A stretch of 11,916 nt of DNA from CAINVV01 sp964506325. GTDB taxonomy: Bacteria; Bacteroidota; Bacteroidia; Bacteroidales; Prolixibacteraceae. Below are positions 1 through 6,834 of this stretch, piece after piece. A program made the position numbers and the translations under genes. The stretch's first letter is position 1. Each line of letters starts with the position of its first letter. The DNA lies in the NCBI GenBank assembly GCA_964506325.1, contig CAZDLO010000106.1:1-11916 (forward strand). Direction: 5' to 3'. The notes beneath the pieces were generated by a model. That model was given only the letters and a program-made list of their open reading frames with translations. It was not told the origin of the DNA and did no database searches.

Positions 1-727
1 AACCCGACACCTCTAATCCTATATCAAAACCGCCAACCATTCCAACTTGTTTCATGGCCGCTGAAATATCCTCTTTCATGGGATCAATTACCAGGGTAGC
101 CCCCATCTTTCTGGCAAGTTCCCTTCTGTAATTGCTCACCTCTGAACCAACAACATTGCGTGCACCAACGAACCTGCAGATTGCAATTGCCATACAACCG
201 ATTGGTCCGCCTGCTCCTGTGACAAGGACATCCTCGCCAATCAGGGGAAAGGAGAGGGCAGTATGGGTCGCATTCCCGAGCGGATCCATGATGGAAACAA
301 TTTCATCCGGAATCCTTGAATCAATATGGAGCACATTCTCAGCAGGAACACAGACATATTCTGCAAAGCCGCCGTCACGGTTCACGCCGATACCGATGGT
401 GTGATCACAAATATGTTTTCTGCCCCTGCGACAGTTGCGGCAAAAACCGCAGGCGATGTGTCCTTCTACTGTAACCCGTTCACCTATGCTGACTTTGGTT
501 ACTTCATCTCCGATTTTGACAACCTTGCCAACGTATTCGTGCCCGATGGTCATAGGGGTTTTAATAGTTTTCTGTGCCCATGTATCCCACTTGTAAATGT
601 GAAGGTCTGTTCCGCAAATGGCTGATTTAGATATTTTTATCAGTACTTCATTGACTCCCGGCTCTGGAACTGGAACTTCTTCCATCCATAGACCCTTCTG
701 AGGCAGACTTTTTCTGATTGCTTTCAT
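1..727 (-). CDS. tdh: L-threonine 3-dehydrogenase, 5' part (runs off the left edge)
   Basis: The minus strand reads open from an ATG at 725-727 to the window edge, giving 242 codons of a roughly 340-residue protein. TDH is a cytoplasmic zinc enzyme that oxidises L-threonine with NAD+ to 2-amino-3-ketobutyrate, which is then split to glycine and acetyl-CoA. The catalytic zinc ligands are visible as Cys38 (ICGTD) and His63-Glu64 (GHEYVG). The structural zinc site is Cys93, Cys96, Cys99 and Cys107. The stretch TDLHIYKWDTWAQKTI is diagnostic for TDH among medium-chain dehydrogenases, and the ligand numbering matches E. coli Tdh as I remember it. The nucleotide-binding loop reads GAGGPIG (171-177), one glycine longer than the usual GAGPIG. 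Glu196 sits where the acidic residue that selects NAD over NADP is expected. No Shine-Dalgarno sequence or convincing promoter was found upstream; TTACTTTG, read on the minus strand around 790-797, is only a 7/8 match to a -7 element. Confidence 0.93.
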   Translation of the reverse strand, partial: MKAIRKSLPQKGLWMEEVPVPEPGVNEVLIKISKSAICGTDLHIYKWDTWAQKTIKTPMTIGHEYVGKVVKIGDEVTKVSIGERVTVEGHIACGFCRNCRRGRKHICDHTIGIGVNRDGGFAEYVCVPAENVLHIDSRIPDEIVSIMDPLGNATHTALSFPLIGEDVLVTGAGGPIGCMAIAICRFVGARNVVGSEVSNYRRELARKMGATLVIDPMKEDISAAMKQVGMVGGFDIGLEVSG

Positions 728-1015
728 AGGTGTATTAATTTAGGATTCATTATGGTCTTTTTTTTCCTGTTTTGGCTAATCCAAGTTACAAAGTAAATAC
801 TTTCCGGGGCTCTAATTCCTAATAAATATCACACTTTCAGTTTAATTTTTCAGTTCCGGGATTTTAATACCTCACCTCAAATACTATTGCCCGGTGCCGT
901 GAAGTTGCTTATTTTTAGGGAGGATTTATTGCTTGGTTGCTGAATTAATGGAATGTATGTGAACTTTAATTCTTAATCCCGTAAAATTGATTGGTAATAT
1001 TTTAAATGACTTCAG
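728..1015. other. Divergent intergenic region between tdh and the phosphoesterase operon
   Basis: These 288 AT-rich bases separate divergently transcribed genes and contain no credible open reading frame, RNA gene or repeat. The only regulatory signal I can offer is the weak promoter candidate at 887-917 facing right. Promoters for both flanking genes must lie here unless transcription comes from further away. Confidence 0.6.
887..917 (+). promoter_or_regulatory. Weak Bacteroidota-type promoter candidate for the phosphoesterase/symporter operon
   Basis: TTG at 887-889 is followed after 20 bases by TATTTTTA at 910-917. This is a 7/8 match to the TAnnTTTG -7 element, with A in place of the last G. 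It would give a leader of about 90 bases before the ATG at 1016. The spacing is right but the -7 match is imperfect. Confidence 0.25.
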
Positions 1016-1882
1016 ATGATCAGACTGGAAAGACTTTTTATAGTTCTTGTATTACTGGTTCAGGGAGGTTTCAGCATTAAGGCTCAGACTTTCACTTTTG
1101 GAATGTTTACCGATGTCCACTATGCGGCCATTCCCGACCGGGGAACCCGGAAATACACCCAGTCACTGGAAAAACTGGATCAGTGCATTGATACCATGAA
1201 CAAGGTACAAGCCGGCTTTCTGATCGAGCTTGGCGACTTTAAGGATATGTCGGTGCCTGCCGACAAAAACGCTGCCCTTGGCTTCCTGGAAACCATAGAA
1301 AATGCTTTTTCACGTTTCCCTGGGGATCGTTACCATGTTTTGGGAAACCATGATGAAGATTGTATCTCTAAAAAGGAATTTTCTTCCATCGCTGCCAATA
1401 CAAATATTAACGCCGATAGTACATGGTATGCCTTCCAAAAAGGTGGATACAGGTTTATTGTACTCGATGCCTGTTACGATTCCGCAGGGCGTTCCTACAA
1501 CAGTGGAAGTTTTGACTGGAAAGATGCGAATATACCAGACAGTGAATTAAAGTGGCTTGATAATCAATTGAATTATAGTAAATTGCCCATCATTGTGTTT
1601 GTTCATCAGCTGCTTTACGGAGATTCCGCTGCCATGATCCACAATGCCGGTTTAATCAGAACCATGCTGGAGAAAAGCAACAAGGTCAAATGTGTATTTC
1701 ATGGCCATGAACACAGTGGCGGATATGAGCAGATCAACGGTATTCACTATTACACACTTCGGGGAATGATCGAAGGTAATTTTCCCGATTCCAACAGTTT
1801 TGCAGTCGTCACGCTCGAAAAAGACAAAATCCTTATCCGTGGTTATGGAAACGCCATTTCAAAAAATCTTCCGCTGAAATAA
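1016..1882 (+). CDS. Secreted metallophosphoesterase, ADP-ribose/CDP-alcohol diphosphatase-like
   Basis: A 288-residue calcineurin-like phosphoesterase. Residues 1-24 form a signal peptide (basic start, hydrophobic core, likely cleavage after IKAQ), so the enzyme should act in the periplasm. The dinuclear metal site is complete: Asp33-x-His35, Asp74 in LGDFKD, Asn111-His112 in GNHDE, His197, and the His231-x-His233 pair in FHGHEHSGGY. The SLEKL stretch (50-54), IPDSELKWLD and the C-terminal run GIHYYTLRGMIEG...PDSNSFAVV (242-265) closely resemble the Mn2+-dependent ADP-ribose/CDP-alcohol diphosphatase (ADPRM) branch, which cleaves ADP-ribose, CDP-choline and CDP-glycerol. Substrate cannot be fixed from sequence. 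The ATG at 1016 gives a clean signal peptide; the ATG at 1006 is out of frame. The symporter gene starts 9 bases after the stop, which points to one operon and perhaps to uptake of the hydrolysis product. Confidence 0.85.
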   Translation: MIRLERLFIVLVLLVQGGFSIKAQTFTFGMFTDVHYAAIPDRGTRKYTQSLEKLDQCIDTMNKVQAGFLIELGDFKDMSVPADKNAALGFLETIENAFSRFPGDRYHVLGNHDEDCISKKEFSSIAANTNINADSTWYAFQKGGYRFIVLDACYDSAGRSYNSGSFDWKDANIPDSELKWLDNQLNYSKLPIIVFVHQLLYGDSAAMIHNAGLIRTMLEKSNKVKCVFHGHEHSGGYEQINGIHYYTLRGMIEGNFPDSNSFAVVTLEKDKILIRGYGNAISKNLPLK

Positions 1883-1891
1883 TTCCTACTT

Positions 1892-3256
1892 ATGATTAAG
1901 TACCTTATTCTGCTGATTTACATAATTCTGATGATAGGCATCGGGATCTATTCCTCCCGGAAAATACGCACTTCAGGAGACTATATGGTTGCGGGAAACA
2001 AGGGAAATGTATGGCAGATTACAGGTTCTTTGCTGGCGACTATCCTGGGCAGCACTGCGATCCTGGGCAGCTGTGACCTTGCATTTTACCAGGGATGGGC
2101 TGCTGCATGGCTTCTCCTGATGGCAGCTTTCGGACTTTTGTTGCTGGTTTTGGTAGCTCCTTTGGTCAAACGGCAGGGCAAATATACCCTGCCACAATTG
2201 GTCGGAGATCATTACGGAAAAGAAGCAAAAATCATTGCATCCCTTGTAATTCCTATTGCATGGATCGGGGTGATCGCCGCGCAGATTATCGGAGGAGCCA
2301 AAGTAATGAACAGCTTTTTTGGATGGTCCTACGAGTCGTCGGTATGGGGAATCGGACTGCTTTTCATATTCTATACCGCAGTTGGCGGACAGGTTTCAGT
2401 TATTAAAACGGACCTGATACAGTCATTTATTATTATTCTTGGTGTGATTGTGGTCGCTGGATTTCTCCATTATGGTACTCCGGTAGGGCCGGTGTCAACA
2501 AACACCCTGGATTTCCCGTTTAACAATGCATTCCATCCGATGGATCTTTTTGTCTTGTTTTTAACCTATTCAACAACTTTCCTGGTCGGTCCGGATATTT
2601 ATACGCGTCTGTATTGTGCTAAAAATGAAAATGTTGCCCGAAAAAGTGTATTGTTGACTGCCTTGATATTGATTCCTTTCGCCTTCCTTATTACTTATCT
2701 GGGAGTATTTGCTGCCAACAGGTTTCCTGATTTTGATTTCAGGCAAGGTTCTTCCCTGATCTCCGTAATGAACTACATTCTGCCGGAGTGGGGTATTGGA
2801 TTGCTGGTAGCTGCTATTTTGTCGGCAGTCATGTCTTCTGCCGCTACCACCTTGCTGACATCGTCGGTCATTGTTACAAATACGATCCGGGAAGATCTTG
2901 ATACAGAAATATCTGTAAAAATCACCAAACTTATCATGGTTGGTACCGGACTCCTGAGCATTGTACTGTCTCTATATGTGACATCCATAGTCCAGGCCCT
3001 TCTTATAGCGCTTTCCTTTTTTTCCGGAGCATTCATTCTTCCGGTTTTGGCCGGTTTGCTCGGCTTCAGAAATAGCAGGCTCCATAGCAATTTTGCTATT
3101 GTAACAGGTGGTCTGGTAGCACTATCAGGAAAGATTGCAGCCATTTCAGGTCATGGATTGGCTGGAAACCTGATTATTTTATGTGCATTTTTCCTCAATG
3201 GTCTATTGTTGTTTCCAGGTGGCAGATGGGTAAAAAAATCAAGTGTCGTATCCTGA
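1892..3256 (+). CDS. Sodium:solute symporter (SSS family)
   Basis: A 454-residue inner-membrane protein with about 13 predicted hydrophobic helices, the first at 3-20. The loop SGDYMVAGNKGN (28-39), TLPQLVGDHYG (99-109) and YTAVGGQVSVIKTDLIQ (161-177) are hallmarks of the SSS/solute:sodium symporter family, which includes PutP, PanF and vSGLT. The helix AAILSAVMSSAATTLL carries Ser315-Ser316, matching the serine pair that binds the Na2 ion in family members. The length is slightly below the usual 480-550, with a short C-terminus after helix 13. The transported substrate cannot be read from the sequence; the family covers sugars, amino acids, vitamins and nucleosides. It follows the secreted phosphoesterase by 9 bases, so a product of that enzyme is a reasonable guess. 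It precedes the ABC importer operon by 52 bases, and read-through into that operon is possible since no terminator is visible. Confidence 0.9.
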   Translation: MIKYLILLIYIILMIGIGIYSSRKIRTSGDYMVAGNKGNVWQITGSLLATILGSTAILGSCDLAFYQGWAAAWLLLMAAFGLLLLVLVAPLVKRQGKYTLPQLVGDHYGKEAKIIASLVIPIAWIGVIAAQIIGGAKVMNSFFGWSYESSVWGIGLLFIFYTAVGGQVSVIKTDLIQSFIIILGVIVVAGFLHYGTPVGPVSTNTLDFPFNNAFHPMDLFVLFLTYSTTFLVGPDIYTRLYCAKNENVARKSVLLTALILIPFAFLITYLGVFAANRFPDFDFRQGSSLISVMNYILPEWGIGLLVAAILSAVMSSAATTLLTSSVIVTNTIREDLDTEISVKITKLIMVGTGLLSIVLSLYVTSIVQALLIALSFFSGAFILPVLAGLLGFRNSRLHSNFAIVTGGLVALSGKIAAISGHGLAGNLIILCAFFLNGLLLFPGGRWVKKSSVVS

Positions 3257-3261
3257 ATACT

Positions 3262-3299
3262 TAACCGGTTATCTCTTAAAAAACCTATTTTTGATCAAA
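3262..3299 (+). promoter_or_regulatory. Promoter candidate and two palindromes before the ABC importer operon
   Basis: TATTTTTG at 3286-3293 is a perfect match to the TAnnTTTG -7 element, but no -33 TTG/TTTG lies at 19-21 bases upstream. The 10-base palindrome TTTGATCAAA (3290-3299) overlaps this -7 element. A second 10-base palindrome, TAACCGGTTA, lies at 3262-3271. Their centres are 28 bases apart. One or both could be an operator for a metal-responsive repressor, but that is inference. A start near 3300 would leave only about 9 bases before the TTG start codon. Confidence 0.35.
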
Positions 3300-3308
3300 T
3301 TTTAAAAA

Positions 3309-4328
3309 TTGGAACACTCACTTATCTTAATCCACCAAAATATCCAGGTATTTGCCAGCGATGAACATTGGCTATACCCGCTTTTTGAATTGGAAACATT
3401 CTTGAATGGTTTCCCCCGCCCCGCAAATGAACTCTTTTTAAGGGATAAGATTGCCGGGAAAGCTGCAGCTGCACTGATCGTCAGGCTGGGAATAAGGAAT
3501 TGTCACATTGAGTTGTTAAGCGCCAGAGCCATCCCCGTTTTTGAACAATATGGAGTAAAATATACCTATGATAAGCTCGTGGATCATATTCAGTGCCGGA
3601 CAGAGGATTTGATCACGGATAAAATGAGTATGGAGGATACCTACCTCTTTCTCAGGAAAAGGGCCGGAAAAGTACAGGGTACAACCCTTAAAATCAACTC
3701 ACTGAAGGTTGGAATCGCCGGCAAGATAATACTGGAGGACCTGGACCTTGAATTGGGTAGAGGTGAACAACTGGTCGTCGATGGTGAAAATGGTAGCGGA
3801 AAGAGTACCTTGCTGAGAACTGTGCTGGGTTTGATACAACCATTACATGGTACAATTCTGGTTGGAGAAGATGAGGTGGGAAGTTCATCCTGGCACAAAA
3901 ACCGCTTTCAGACCGGCTATCTGAACCAGGAAACCATAAAAAACGATTTTCCCATAACAGCATCAGAAGTCGTAGCAATCGGAGTCAGCGGAATTAAAAT
4001 TGCTGAAAGCGAGCGCGAATACAGGGTCGAATTATCAATGCGCAAAACGGGTTGTTTTCATTTGCGAAACCAACTGTTTCACCAGCTTTCCGGTGGAGAA
4101 AAACAAAGGATCTCCCTGGCCAGGTGTCTCTGTCAGAATGCCAGATTGCTCTTGCTGGACGAGCCAACATCCTACCTTGATGAAAAAGGAAAAGAAGAGC
4201 TTGGAGAACTTTTGTTCGAATTGAGCAGGAATGAGGCCCCGACAATGTTGCTGGTTTCGCATGATAACTACTGGACAGATAAACTGAACTGGAGCAGAAA
4301 ATCATTGAAAAACGGGAGATTATGGTAG
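3309..4328 (+). CDS. DUF1893 / ABC transporter ATPase fusion
   Basis: A 339-residue protein in two parts. Residues about 4-108 match DUF1893 (TM1506-like, deaminase-fold), recognised by PLFELETFL (24-32), DKIAGKAAAALIV (46-58) and AIPVFEQYGVKYTYDKLVDHI (74-94). The catalytic HAE and PCxxC motifs of true deaminases are absent. Residues about 127-339 are a complete ABC ATPase: Walker A GENGSGKST (159-167), Q-loop Gln207, signature LSGGE (260-264), Walker B ending at Asp284-Glu285, D-loop SYLD and H-loop His318. This should be the cytoplasmic motor for the permease encoded next, whose ATG lies inside the stop region of this gene (7-base overlap ATGGTAG), implying translational coupling. The start is TTG at 3309: an in-frame TAA lies at 3303-3305, and the next in-frame Met (106) would delete the whole DUF1893 domain. 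The role of DUF1893 here is unknown; regulating transport by sensing a ligand is one guess. Confidence 0.85.
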   Translation: MEHSLILIHQNIQVFASDEHWLYPLFELETFLNGFPRPANELFLRDKIAGKAAAALIVRLGIRNCHIELLSARAIPVFEQYGVKYTYDKLVDHIQCRTEDLITDKMSMEDTYLFLRKRAGKVQGTTLKINSLKVGIAGKIILEDLDLELGRGEQLVVDGENGSGKSTLLRTVLGLIQPLHGTILVGEDEVGSSSWHKNRFQTGYLNQETIKNDFPITASEVVAIGVSGIKIAESEREYRVELSMRKTGCFHLRNQLFHQLSGGEKQRISLARCLCQNARLLLLDEPTSYLDEKGKEELGELLFELSRNEAPTMLLVSHDNYWTDKLNWSRKSLKNGRLW

Positions 4329-5119
4329 ATATATTTACATATCAGCCAATTCTTAAAGGCTTTATAGTATTGATTCTGACTGGATTTGCTTTTCCTATAA
4401 CAGGTGTTTACCTGCTACGGATGAATTTGTTGCCTTTGAGATTCATGTTGATGCATGGGGCCATCCTGGGTGGAGCTCTATCCCTGGCCATGGATTTCAA
4501 TCCTTTTGCAGGAACACTGGTTGTGAATCTTTTACTGGTCTTGCTTATCACACGTATGTCGCGTTCACTGAAGGCTGATCCGGGTCAGTTGAGTGCATTT
4601 TTTATGGTTTTATCCATTTCTCTTGCCTTTATCTTTATCTACCGTTTCCAGGTACCGGCAAAAGATACCCTCAGCTTAATGTGGGGAAGCTTGTATACGC
4701 TGAATGATTTTGAATTTGCAGGCACACTGGCGTTCTCATTGCTGCTCATTGCCTTTCAGTCGATCTTCCGTTTTCAGCTCAGGGCTGTCTTTTTTGACAG
4801 GGATATTGCTCAGACTTCCGGTGTCAATGAAACAGTCTTTTACTATGCCATTATACTTATTACTGCCATAACGGTGGCAGCAGCGATGAAACTTATCGGA
4901 GCCCTGCTGCTGGATGCACTGTTGATATTGCCCGCGCTAATTGCTTCCTATCACGCCAGGAGTTTCAGAAGTATGATACTGTGGTCGTCATTTTGGGGAG
5001 GATCCTTTGCCACTGCAGGGTTTCTGCTTTCAATTGTTCTAGGATTGCCGGCAAGTTCGACTATCGCATTAATTGCTTCGGTTGTGTTTTTATTGCTCAT
5101 AATACTGAAAAGAAAATGA
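4322..5119 (+). CDS. Metal-type ABC transporter permease (ABC-3 family, ZnuB/MntB-like)
   Basis: A 265-residue, very hydrophobic inner-membrane protein with about eight predicted helices, the usual size and topology for the ABC-3 permeases of zinc, manganese and iron importers. MLMHGAILGGALSLAM (42-57) corresponds to the conserved SHAVLPGVALA-type segment. FDRDIAQTSGV followed by AMKLIGALLLDALLILPALIA corresponds to the coupling helix and the following membrane helix that are typical of the family. GLPASSTIALIASVVFLL near the end is the typical last helix. The gene overlaps the upstream ATPase by 7 bases and the downstream lipoprotein by 4 (ATGA), so all three proteins are probably made in step and form one transporter. 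The expected family histidine is present in the first motif, but the metal cannot be told from the permease alone. Confidence 0.88.
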   Translation: MVDIFTYQPILKGFIVLILTGFAFPITGVYLLRMNLLPLRFMLMHGAILGGALSLAMDFNPFAGTLVVNLLLVLLITRMSRSLKADPGQLSAFFMVLSISLAFIFIYRFQVPAKDTLSLMWGSLYTLNDFEFAGTLAFSLLLIAFQSIFRFQLRAVFFDRDIAQTSGVNETVFYYAIILITAITVAAAMKLIGALLLDALLILPALIASYHARSFRSMILWSSFWGGSFATAGFLLSIVLGLPASSTIALIASVVFLLLIILKRK

Positions 5120-5877
5120 AGTCACTTGTAATTTCAGCGATTGTTGCATTCTTTCTTACCGGTTGCTCTGAACCGGCGAAAATGGATTCTATGGTTGTTG
5201 CCACCAACTCCTGGACTGCCGCTTTTGCTAAAGCTGCAGGTGCCAGGAATATTGTTGTGCTCGCTCCGTTTGAGATGCAACATCCTTCCGAGTATGAATT
5301 GAGAGCTGTTGATATTCCTGTTGTTGTGCATGCAAGACTGATTATTTTCGGTGGATACGAAACGATGGTCCAACGCTTGCAGTCAGGAATGGATTTGAAG
5401 CAGGAGGTTCTTCTTAAGATTGATACAGATTACAGTATGGTTACTATTGAAAAATCTGTCATGGAAATTGCACAGCGTTTGGGAACTGAAAAAGAGGCAC
5501 TGCAGAATATTGATTCAATACGGCAAACGATCGCTGAAGCAAAAGCCGCTCTTGAGCAGTCAGGAATGAATTTTACTCCTGTGCTGGTGAATTATTTTCA
5601 GCAATCCATTGTACGGGAGCTGGGATTTGAAATAGCAGCAGTATTTGGTCCTGCCGCACTTGAAGCCGGGGATATTGAAAAGATGTCGAAACCGGTTTCC
5701 CGTTTAATTGTGGACAACGAACACAATCCGGTAGGACTTCCATTGAGCAGGACGAAACCCGAAGTAAAATATTTACAATTGCTTAATTTCCCGGGGAAAC
5801 ATCAAACCGTTACTCTTCAGGATGTTATACGTTATAATGTCCGGCAGCTGGTCCTTCCTGCGGAAAATCAGAGGTGA
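5116..5877 (+). CDS. ZnuA-like substrate-binding lipoprotein, atypical
   Basis: A 253-residue lipoprotein. The ATG at 5116 overlaps the permease stop (ATGA) and gives a textbook lipoprotein signal MKSLVISAIVAFFLTGC with Cys17 as lipidated residue. An ATG in the same frame at 4981 would bury this signal behind 45 residues, so it is rejected. HPSEYELRAVDI (56-67) corresponds to the first metal-ligand motif of cluster A-I (TroA/ZnuA) binding proteins, followed by the expected IIFGGYE strand. Beyond that it departs from the family. The DxHxWLDP-type second histidine motif is not found, the third-histidine site reads VNYFQQSIVREL (158-169) with Asn in place of His, and the protein is about 50 residues shorter than usual. 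A late stretch VDNEHNP (199-205) could supply acidic or His ligands. It may bind a metal in a different geometry, or a metal chelate. Function as the binding protein of this importer is inferred from operon position and remote similarity. Confidence 0.8.
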   Translation: MKSLVISAIVAFFLTGCSEPAKMDSMVVATNSWTAAFAKAAGARNIVVLAPFEMQHPSEYELRAVDIPVVVHARLIIFGGYETMVQRLQSGMDLKQEVLLKIDTDYSMVTIEKSVMEIAQRLGTEKEALQNIDSIRQTIAEAKAALEQSGMNFTPVLVNYFQQSIVRELGFEIAAVFGPAALEAGDIEKMSKPVSRLIVDNEHNPVGLPLSRTKPEVKYLQLLNFPGKHQTVTLQDVIRYNVRQLVLPAENQR

Positions 5878-5935
5878 TAGAGAGAATCTTTTTTAACAAT
5901 CCTTTAAAGTCAGGTCTGTTTTTATCAAAATGCAT

Positions 5936-5962
5936 TAAATTTGCAGACCAAAATTAAATTTG
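5936..5962 (+). promoter_or_regulatory. Two -7 elements upstream of the YebC-family gene
   Basis: TAAATTTG occurs at 5936-5943 and again at 5955-5962, both perfect TAnnTTTG matches. The first would give a leader of about 20 bases. Neither has a clear -33 TTG at 19-21 bases (CTG lies 17 bases before the first). No hairpin terminator for the preceding importer operon is visible in 5878-5935. Confidence 0.45.
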
Positions 5963-5972
5963 TTTTCAAGTT

Positions 5973-6686
5973 ATGGGACGTGCATTTGAATATCGTAAGG
6001 CAAGGAAGATGAAACGTTGGGGTGCAATGGCCAAAACATTTACCAGGATTGGTAAAGAGATTGCTATTTGCATTAAAACAGGTGGGCCGGATCCGGCTTC
6101 CAATTCACGTTTGAGGGTATTGATGCAAAACGCGAAAGCGGCAAGCATGCCCAAGGAAAATGTGGAACGTGCCATTAAAAAAGCAACATCTAAAGACCAG
6201 GCCGATTACAAAGAGGTGGTTTATGAAGGGTATGGCCCTTATGGGATCGCGATACTTGTTGAAACTGCAACTGATAATCCAACACGGACAGTGGCCAATG
6301 TAAGGAGCTATTTTACCAAATTGAACGGATCACTGGGAACAACAGGGTGTGTCGATTATATGTTTGAACGCAAATGCCAGTTCAAAATTACGGATAAACC
6401 AGGTCTCGATATCGAGGAGCTTGAACTTGAGATGATCGATTTTGGGGTGCAGGAAATTTTCAACGAAGACGAGGCTATCATTATTTACGGTGATTTTGAG
6501 GCATTCGGACCTATTCAAAAGTACCTGGAAGAGAATAATTTTGAAATTATCAGTGCTGATTTTGAACGTATTCCTTCCGAGACCAAGGAACTAAGCGAAG
6601 AACAGATGGCCGCTATTGAGAAATTGCTTGGTAAATTTGATGAAGATGAAGATGTTACGAATGTTTATCATAATATGAGAGAGTAA
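5973..6686 (+). CDS. YebC/PmpR/TACO1-family protein
   Basis: A 237-residue cytoplasmic protein, full length for the family. The N-terminus (MGRAFEYRKARKMKRWGAMAK) is the Bacteroidota version of the family start, followed by KTFTRIGKEI. GGPDPASNSRLRVLMQNAK (37-55), MPKENVERAIKKA (59-71) and VVYEGYGPYGIAILVETATDN (81-101) are the strongly conserved family blocks. An acidic C-terminus (FDEDEDVTNVYHNM) completes domain 3. Members have long been annotated as DNA-binding regulators; more recent work on YebC and mitochondrial TACO1 supports a role in translation, relieving stalling at proline-rich stretches. It has its own promoter candidates and is probably monocistronic: 95 bases separate it from the importer operon. 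The usual neighbour ruvC is not seen here. The family call is secure; the cellular role in this organism is by analogy. Confidence 0.93.
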   Translation: MGRAFEYRKARKMKRWGAMAKTFTRIGKEIAICIKTGGPDPASNSRLRVLMQNAKAASMPKENVERAIKKATSKDQADYKEVVYEGYGPYGIAILVETATDNPTRTVANVRSYFTKLNGSLGTTGCVDYMFERKCQFKITDKPGLDIEELELEMIDFGVQEIFNEDEAIIIYGDFEAFGPIQKYLEENNFEIISADFERIPSETKELSEEQMAAIEKLLGKFDEDEDVTNVYHNMRE

Positions 6687-6718
6687 AAAAACATATTAAC
6701 ATTTTTTATGTAAAAAGA

Positions 6719-6750
6719 TTTGTAGAAGCATTACATTTGTGTTACATTTG
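6719..6750 (+). promoter_or_regulatory. Bacteroidota promoter for a candidate small RNA
   Basis: TTTG at 6719-6722, a 20-base spacer and TACATTTG at 6743-6750 fit the TTTG-N19-21-TAnnTTTG consensus in both boxes. A second perfect -7 element, TACATTTG, lies at 6732-6739 but lacks a properly spaced -33. Transcription would begin near 6755-6758, after the YebC-family stop and well before any other gene. Confidence 0.5.
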
Positions 6751-6811
6751 CTATATAATTGAGGTAATCAATAAAAATATTAAACGTACCCTTTCACACT
6801 TTGAAAGGTTA

Positions 6812-6833
6812 TTTAGGTTAGGTTTAGGTTAGG
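6812..6833 (+). repeat. Tandem duplication of an 11-mer inside the candidate small RNA
   Basis: TTTAGGTTAGG occurs twice in exact tandem (6812-6822 and 6823-6833). It lies in an otherwise unpaired stretch between the internal hairpin and the terminator, so it could present two identical seed or protein-binding sites. Confidence 0.8.
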
Positions 6834-6834
6834 T

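Noticed and set aside
132..625. Two overlapping plus-strand reading frames near the left edge
   Set aside because: They lie antisense to the threonine dehydrogenase gene, whose zinc-ligand motifs are intact; their translations show no family features.
3309..3635. DUF1893 region as an active cytidine deaminase
   Set aside because: The fold family is related, but the HAE and PCxxC zinc-site residues are missing; DKIAGKAAA occupies the place of the catalytic helix.
4981..5115. Upstream in-frame ATG for the lipoprotein, adding 45 residues
   Set aside because: It lies inside the permease gene and would bury the clean lipoprotein signal with Cys17; the ATGA overlap at 5116-5119 is the natural start.
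6790..6808. The CCTTTCA/TGAAAGG hairpin as terminator of the YebC-family gene
   Set aside because: It has a good 7-bp stem but no T-run follows, and a much stronger terminator lies 30 bases downstream.
6812..6833. Telomere-like TTAGGTT repeat
   Set aside because: Only two 11-base units within a bacterial intergenic transcript; the resemblance is coincidental.
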